Shown one piece after another: positions 5,498 to 9,416 of a DNA stretch of 9,416 nt (the stretch's first letter is position 1; each line of letters opens with the position of its first letter). The DNA comes from Deltaproteobacteria bacterium (GTDB lineage: Bacteria; Desulfobacterota; Desulfobacteria; Desulfobacterales; ETH-SRB1). Location: the NCBI GenBank assembly GCA_019309665.1, contig JAFDFV010000136.1:1-9416 (forward strand), read 5' to 3'. Under the pieces are notes generated by a model that searched no databases, was not told the origin of the DNA, and worked only from the letters and a program-made list of their open reading frames with translations. The translations under genes were made by a program, and so were the position numbers.

Positions 5498-6928
5498 CTA
5501 AAATTGTTTGCGTTTGTTGGATGACAAAAGCTTCATCATTTCCCGATACTTAGTTACTGTTCTCCTCGCAATATTTATGTTTGATTCTTTTAAAAGTTGT
5601 GCAATTTTATCATCACTATGCGGCTTGCTTGCATCCTCGTTTAAAATAATCTGTCTAATTTTTTCCTGGACGCTGGCGGAAGCTATTGAATCGCCATTGA
5701 TACGATTAATAGAACTATTAAAAAAATATTTCAATTCAAAAAGACCCTGCGGGGTATAGGCATACTTATTTGTTGTAACTCTGCTGACTGTCGATTCATG
5801 CATATCTATGTCCTCTGCAACATCTCTTAACACCATAGGCTTTAAGTACGCTATCCCTTTTTCAAAAAATTCCCGCTGAAACTTCAATATGCTTTCCATT
5901 ACTCTATAGATGGTCTTCTGGCGTTGATAAATACTCTTTATCAACCAGGATGCCGAACGTATCTTCTCTCGAAGGTATGCTTTTGCTTTATCGGGAAGTT
6001 TTCCTCCACGACCTGCGAACTGTTTATAAAATGAATTTACATGAAGTCTTGGGACGCCATCGTCGTTCAGTAATATCAAAAAACCATCTTCAAATTTATA
6101 AACAAAAATATCGGGGTTAATATATTGAGGTTCTTCAACGCTGAAAGTCCGTCCCGGCTTCGGCTCAAGTTCTTTTATAATATTTACGGCCAAAATAACT
6201 TCCTGAATATTAATTTTTAAGGCACTGGCAATGGCTTTGTAATTCTTGTTTTCAAGATGATTGATATGGTTCTTTATAATATCCGTAACTATGGTATTAT
6301 TCAGTTTAAAATGCTTTGCCTGCATCAGCAGACATTCTTTCAGATCACTTGAGCCGACACCTGTTGGATCAAATGTCTTTATTAGCGATAAAACCTGATT
6401 AACTTTATCAGATGAAGAACCGCTCGTGTTGATAAGCTCTTCAATAGGAATGTCAAGATAACCATCATTGTTAAGGTTTCCTATTATCAGGCTTCCAATC
6501 TTTTCTTCCTCCTCCGTTGGAAAGGTCATAAGCAGTTGCCAGAGAAGATGGTCATTCAAAGATTCTTTACGGGCTACAAATGACTCGAAATTTAGTGTAT
6601 TTTTTTTCTCGGTCTCAAAAATTTTTCCGGTCGAATTGTATTCATCAATATAATTGTCCCAGTCAACAGCTTCGTTAATTTTTTCTTCTATTTTGACTTC
6701 TTTTATTGCAGGCGTATCATCAGGTGCAGCCTCGGATTGTTCTGCCGGCGATTCCTCATCGGCAAAATCCTGCACCTCCTCCAGCGCGGGATTTTCCTCG
6801 AGTTCCTGACGAATTGCTTCCACAAGCTCCAGCCTGGAAAGCTGCAAAAGCTTAATTGACAACTGGAGCTGCGGAGTCATTATCAGTTGCTGTGTTAATT
6901 TTAGCTGTTGTCGTAATTCAAGTGCCAT
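5498..6928 (-). CDS. rpoN: RNA polymerase sigma-54 factor RpoN
   Basis: Sigma-54 directs RNA polymerase to -24/-12 promoters opened by AAA+ activators. The preferred start is the ATG giving MALELRQQLKLTQQL, the usual sigma-54 N-terminus, with TTAGG 7 nt upstream and a single base between it and the lptB stop; the product is 476 residues. A TTG eight codons upstream (6952) would overlap lptB by 23 bp and add an atypical leader. Region I (about 1-50) is Gln/Leu-rich and contacts activators. Region II is acidic (about 52-75). The core-binding domain is central, and a helix-turn-helix follows with HESTVSRVTTNKY. The RpoN box ARRTVTKYRE is at 454-463. All expected parts are present. hpf follows after 14 nt. 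Confidence 0.97.
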   Translation of the reverse strand: MALELRQQLKLTQQLIMTPQLQLSIKLLQLSRLELVEAIRQELEENPALEEVQDFADEESPAEQSEAAPDDTPAIKEVKIEEKINEAVDWDNYIDEYNSTGKIFETEKKNTLNFESFVARKESLNDHLLWQLLMTFPTEEEEKIGSLIIGNLNNDGYLDIPIEELINTSGSSSDKVNQVLSLIKTFDPTGVGSSDLKECLLMQAKHFKLNNTIVTDIIKNHINHLENKNYKAIASALKINIQEVILAVNIIKELEPKPGRTFSVEEPQYINPDIFVYKFEDGFLILLNDDGVPRLHVNSFYKQFAGRGGKLPDKAKAYLREKIRSASWLIKSIYQRQKTIYRVMESILKFQREFFEKGIAYLKPMVLRDVAEDIDMHESTVSRVTTNKYAYTPQGLFELKYFFNSSINRINGDSIASASVQEKIRQIILNEDASKPHSDDKIAQLLKESNINIARRTVTKYREMMKLLSSNKRKQF

Positions 6929-6929
6929 T

Positions 6930-7652
6930 TTATAACCTAAATTCGTCTCCAAGATATATGCGGCGGGCAGTTTCGCTTGTCGCTATTTTTTCCGGTGATC
7001 CGGCCTCAACTACCTTTCCATCGCTTAATATATACGCTTTGTTACATACTTCAAGCGTTTCCCTTACATTATGATCTGAAATAAGTATTCCAATACCACG
7101 ATTTTTAAGGTGTTCTATAATATTTTTAATATCAATTACCGCCAAAGGATCAATACCCGCAAAAGGTTCATCAAGAAGCATAAATGAAGGATTCGTTGCG
7201 AGTGCCCGCGAAATTTCCAATCGCCGCCTCTCCCCTCCTGAAAGGACACCGGCCTTTTGGTCTGCAAGATTTTTTATGCCCAACTCCTTCAGAAGCATGT
7301 TTGCACGTTCCTCCCGCTCCGATTTTGAGATAGGAAGGATTTCAAGAATAGCCATGATATTCTGTTTTGTTGTAAGCTTTCTGAATATCGAAGCTTCCTG
7401 AGGTAAATAACCCACGCCTTTACGCGCCCTCAAATACATTGGACAATCTGTAATATCCTCATCGTCAAGAAAAACCTGGCCTTTGTCAGACTTTATCATA
7501 CCGATAGTCATATAGAAAGTAGTTGTTTTCCCCGCACCATTTGGTCCGAGAAGACCGACAACTCCACCGCTTTCTACGCTGAGGCTGACTGAATTTACAA
7601 CTCTTTTTCCATTATATGTTTTGACCAGATTTTTTAAAGACAAAACTGACAT
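6930..7652 (-). CDS. lptB: LPS export ABC transporter ATPase LptB
   Basis: LptB is the cytoplasmic ATPase dimer that, with LptF and LptG (not in this window), extracts LPS from the inner membrane and pushes it across the LptC-LptA bridge. The 240-residue protein contains Walker A GPNGAGKTT (36-44), the Q-loop with Gln85 in GYLPQ, signature LSGGE (137-141), Walker B FMLLDE with catalytic Glu162, and switch His194 in ISDHN. The tail LGDEFRL is also typical. The ATG lacks a clear Shine-Dalgarno sequence; upstream is a 162-bp spacer with inverted heptad arrays and a possible promoter. rpoN starts one base after its stop. Confidence 0.97.
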   Translation of the reverse strand: MSVLSLKNLVKTYNGKRVVNSVSLSVESGGVVGLLGPNGAGKTTTFYMTIGMIKSDKGQVFLDDEDITDCPMYLRARKGVGYLPQEASIFRKLTTKQNIMAILEILPISKSEREERANMLLKELGIKNLADQKAGVLSGGERRRLEISRALATNPSFMLLDEPFAGIDPLAVIDIKNIIEHLKNRGIGILISDHNVRETLEVCNKAYILSDGKVVEAGSPEKIATSETARRIYLGDEFRL

Positions 7653-7660
7653 ATTAATAG

Positions 7661-7695
7661 CCGTTTACAGTTGACGGTTTACGGTTCACAGTTAA
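7661..7695. repeat. 7-bp tandem repeats, five units, lptB-proximal arm
   Basis: Five 7-bp units read CCGTTTA, CAGTTGA, CGGTTTA, CGGTTCA and CAGTTAA on the + strand. Reverse-complemented, they match the TNAACYG consensus of the array at 7776-7810, so the two arrays form an inverted pair of equal length (35 bp each) around an 80-bp interior. Confidence 0.75.
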
Positions 7696-7749
7696 GATGG
7701 TTGTGTGATTCAATAAAATCAACAGGTTAAAACTTACCACAAATTCGTT

Positions 7750-7779
7750 ATAATCAGTACTTTTTTTTGTTTTTGTCAA
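7750..7779 (-). promoter_or_regulatory. Possible sigma-70-type promoter for lptB-rpoN
   Basis: On the minus strand a perfect -35 hexamer TTGACA (7774-7779) is followed after 18 bp by GATTAT (7750-7755), a four-of-six match to the -10 consensus, in an A-rich spacer. The -35 box is formed by the edge of the heptad array. It would allow lptB, rpoN and hpf to be expressed apart from kdsC-lptC-lptA. This is pattern matching only. Confidence 0.35.
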
Positions 7780-7810
7780 CCGTCAACCGTGAACCGTGAA
7801 CCGTGAACCG
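7776..7810. repeat. 7-bp tandem repeats, five units, lptA-proximal arm
   Basis: Five units in perfect 7-bp register read TCAACCG twice and then TGAACCG three times. The array starts 4 nt after the lptA stop codon on the transcribed strand. With the inverted array at 7661-7695 it could fold the mRNA between lptA and lptB into a long stem. Confidence 0.85.
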
Positions 7811-7814
7811 CTAC

Positions 7815-8363
7815 TTATTCTTTGGAATAAAAAACAGCCTCAACACGCTTTTCAATACCGCTTTCAACAGTCATACGGTCTTCAGCTCTGTAAAAAGTTA
7901 TTTTCTCACCGGAAACAAAATTAGTTCCGCTTGTGACCTTTGAATTCGGACCGGTTAAGACGAGAACACCTGTTTCACTTGTATATACTGCATGTTCTGC
8001 AACGGCAACTTTGTCATCAAAATTTATTATTACATTGCCGCTGGAAACAATTTTTTCTATTGACCCTTCATCCGAAGTCAAGTTTTTATTGTTATCTTCA
8101 ACTTTTTTATAAAAAATCTTAAGCCTGTCCGCGGTAATAACCGTATCCTCCTGAACAGCTCTGACATTGCCGATAAATTCAGCCCATTTTGCATCGCTCT
8201 CTGCTATCAGCTTGTCTGCTGTAATATAAACCTTTTTATTTTCTTTTAAATCTTCTCCTTCGGCAAAAACAAAGCTTACCATAAAACCAGCTATAATTAC
8301 AAGTGTCGCAGTCAGAACAAACAAACTTCGGACAGCAAAGCTGTTATAAGTTAATGTTTTCAC
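7815..8363 (-). CDS. lptA: Periplasmic LPS-bridge protein LptA (OstA-like)
   Basis: LptA polymerises into the periplasmic beta-jellyroll bridge that carries LPS from LptC to LptD at the outer membrane. The 182-residue precursor has a signal peptide with basic N-region, hydrophobic core (about 13-33) and likely cleavage after VFA at residue 34. The mature part is an OstA/LptA domain (about 43-165) with the recurring pattern of short strands, for example YITADKLIAE, VITADRLKIFY and NVIINFDDKVAVAEHAVY. The start is a GTG with a strong AAGGGG site 7 nt upstream, and overlaps the 3' end of lptC by 20 bp, so the two are translationally coupled. lptB lies 162 bp downstream beyond heptad repeats. Confidence 0.93.
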   Translation of the reverse strand: MKTLTYNSFAVRSLFVLTATLVIIAGFMVSFVFAEGEDLKENKKVYITADKLIAESDAKWAEFIGNVRAVQEDTVITADRLKIFYKKVEDNNKNLTSDEGSIEKIVSSGNVIINFDDKVAVAEHAVYTSETGVLVLTGPNSKVTSGTNFVSGEKITFYRAEDRMTVESGIEKRVEAVFYSKE

Positions 8364-8928
8364 TGAAAATCCCCTTTACATTTCCCTCAAGCATGGTTTT
8401 TTTTGTATTTAAATCAAAAGAAATCGTATCTGCCGTTAATTTTTCCGAATCACTGCTTATTTCCACAAAAACATGTGAAAAAAGTATACGATTGGTATGC
8501 TCGTAATTTAATTTTTCGGTCTTAAGCACATAATTATCATTTTTTACCACAACATTGCCGAAAACTTCAATGTCATTTGAATCTGTATGTAAAAATCCCT
8601 TTTCCGCTGTAAGGTAAGCTTCTTTCCCGTCTTTCATATAAAAAACTACAGAAAGATCATCTAGTATCAACTGCTTTTTTTCATCAAGTAACCTGGCTGA
8701 GCTTGCATCCAGGCTCCATTCAATTACTCCATCACGCGTTGCAGTTTGATGAACCTTGCCTAATGACATCTTTGCCGCGCTCCGTATTGCGGATTTAAGC
8801 CCGGCAGTTTCATCTAACATGCTGCGATACGCTAAAAAAACCGCAATTATAATACCTAATGAAATAATAATAATTGAAATTAAAAAGAACTTCAATTTTC
8901 TGGGATTCTGATTTTTCACATCAGCCAT
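8344..8928 (-). CDS. lptC: LPS export inner-membrane protein LptC
   Basis: LptC is a bitopic inner-membrane protein that receives LPS from the LptBFG transporter and hands it to LptA. The 194-residue product has a short cytoplasmic basic N-terminus, one membrane helix (about 13-34) and a periplasmic LptC/YrbK beta-jellyroll domain. Strand motifs include YLTAEKGFLHTDSNDIEVFGNVVV and, nearer the end, KTMLEGNVKGIF. It overlaps the end of kdsC by 13 bp and the start of lptA by 20 bp. No strong Shine-Dalgarno precedes the ATG, which fits coupling to kdsC. Family assignment rests on domain pattern and position in the classical kdsC-lptC-lptA-lptB order, since LptC sequences vary widely. Confidence 0.92.
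   Translation of the reverse strand: MADVKNQNPRKLKFFLISIIIISLGIIIAVFLAYRSMLDETAGLKSAIRSAAKMSLGKVHQTATRDGVIEWSLDASSARLLDEKKQLILDDLSVVFYMKDGKEAYLTAEKGFLHTDSNDIEVFGNVVVKNDNYVLKTEKLNYEHTNRILFSHVFVEISSDSEKLTADTISFDLNTKKTMLEGNVKGIFSENINL
8371..8376 (-). promoter_or_regulatory. Ribosome binding site supporting the lptA GTG start
   Basis: AAGGGG on the minus strand, inside the end of lptC, lies 7 nt before the GTG taken as the lptA start. It decides this start, because it puts the complete signal peptide in frame and the only later Met (residue 28) would destroy it. Confidence 0.75.
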
Positions 8929-9416
8929 TCAGCTACTAATGGAATTTTATCCCAAAGTCCTTGAGTTTTAAGAATTGCTTCGCAGACTTCTCTGACAGCT
9001 CCAGCTCCGCCATTTGCAGAAGTTACCATGCATGCTTTTTCCAAAACCGCCTCGTGAGAATCAGCTACCGCTATAGAAAGTTCAACAATTCTCATAAGCG
9101 GCAGATCGGGCAAATCATCACCGATAAATGCTATTTGGTCAGGAGAAACCCCTGTTTGTCCGGAAATAACATCCAGCGCAGAAGCCTTATCTCTGACCCC
9201 ATCAAACAACATTGTAATACCAAGGTTTTTACAACGGTGATAAAGAGCTTTTGAACTCCTGCCGGTTACTATGCCGACATTAATACCCGCTTCCATTAAA
9301 AGTCTTATACCAAGACCATCCTTGACATTAAAGACTTTTGTTTCTTCAGAGTTGTCATTGTAAATTATACTTCCATCAGTGAGCACACCGTCAACATCAA
9401 GCAACAAAAGTTTGAT
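8916..9416 (-). CDS. kdsC: KDO-8-phosphate phosphatase KdsC, 5' end outside window
   Basis: KdsC hydrolyses 3-deoxy-D-manno-octulosonate 8-phosphate to KDO and phosphate, in the cytoplasm, supplying the first sugar of the LPS core. The visible 166 codons include the HAD nucleophile motif LLLLDVDGVLTDG at the very start, VTGRSS (motif II), a conserved Lys in GVRDKASAL and the Mg-binding acidic motif GDDLPDLPLM. The C-terminal NGGAGAVREVCE is typical of KdsC. It is a capless HAD phosphatase of the expected size. The frame stays open to the last base and the protein begins abruptly at its first strand, so roughly 10-20 N-terminal residues should lie beyond 9416; a TTG at 9407 is not the true start. 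It overlaps lptC by 13 bp. Confidence 0.95.
   Translation of the reverse strand: MKLLLLDVDGVLTDGSIIYNDNSEETKVFNVKDGLGIRLLMEAGINVGIVTGRSSKALYHRCKNLGITMLFDGVRDKASALDVISGQTGVSPDQIAFIGDDLPDLPLMRIVELSIAVADSHEAVLEKACMVTSANGGAGAVREVCEAILKTQGLWDKIPLVAEWLM

Noticed and set aside
6908..6928. TGGCAC with a nearby TTAC on the minus strand, resembling a sigma-54 -24/-12 promoter at the start of rpoN.
   Set aside because: It lies inside the first codons of rpoN (ATG GCA CTT), the -12 element does not match TTGC well, and the bases are explained by the conserved MALEL protein start.
6929..6952. Longer rpoN start at a TTG codon overlapping the end of lptB.
   Set aside because: The added eight residues are not typical of sigma-54, whereas the internal ATG gives the usual N-terminus, has TTAGG 7 nt upstream and avoids the overlap.
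7661..7810. Heptad arrays considered as a CRISPR array.
   Set aside because: Units are only 7 bp, contiguous and without spacers; no cas genes are present.

Overview
The window is a compact, almost entirely co-directional stretch of chromosome in which every gene lies on the minus strand. Gene content and order suggest a Gram-negative, LPS-making member of the Deltaproteobacteria (Desulfobacterota, perhaps Desulfobacterales). Supporting signs are moderately AT-rich DNA, the block kdsC-lptC-lptA-lptB-rpoN-hpf-ptsN-rapZ followed by a mannose-type EIIA gene, and intergenic DNA rich in palindromes and short tandem repeats. The assignment to an order is inference.

In the direction of transcription (high to low coordinates): (1) LPS export block, 9416-6930: kdsC (5' end outside the window), lptC, lptA and lptB. 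KdsC releases free KDO for the LPS core. LptC and LptA form part of the periplasmic bridge, and LptB is the ATPase that powers LPS extraction. (2) Nitrogen-related sigma factor and PTS block, 6928-2621: rpoN (sigma-54), a long-form ribosome hibernation factor hpf, ptsN (EIIA-Ntr), rapZ and a mannose-family EIIA. (3) Glycolysis and secretion block, 2466-7: gap, tpiA, secG and a tRNA-Leu(GAG) with encoded CCA.

The coding content is orderly housekeeping and I see no unknown protein system. The unusual material is in the spacers. Four imperfect palindromes of about 95-127 bp lie at 1331-1457, 2522-2615, 4589-4698 and 4833-4945. Three of them share two short asymmetric anchors (CAAGGC and AACGCAG on the + strand), while their arms and interiors differ in sequence yet stay self-complementary. 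Three palindromes and one heptad array begin only 4-5 nt after a stop codon. The lptA-lptB spacer holds two inverted arrays of five 7-bp units each. The 621-bp hpf-ptsN spacer holds further, different 7-bp repeats and no gene.

One protein is odd. PtsN lacks about 17 residues just after its phosphorylatable histidine, although the reading frame is intact.
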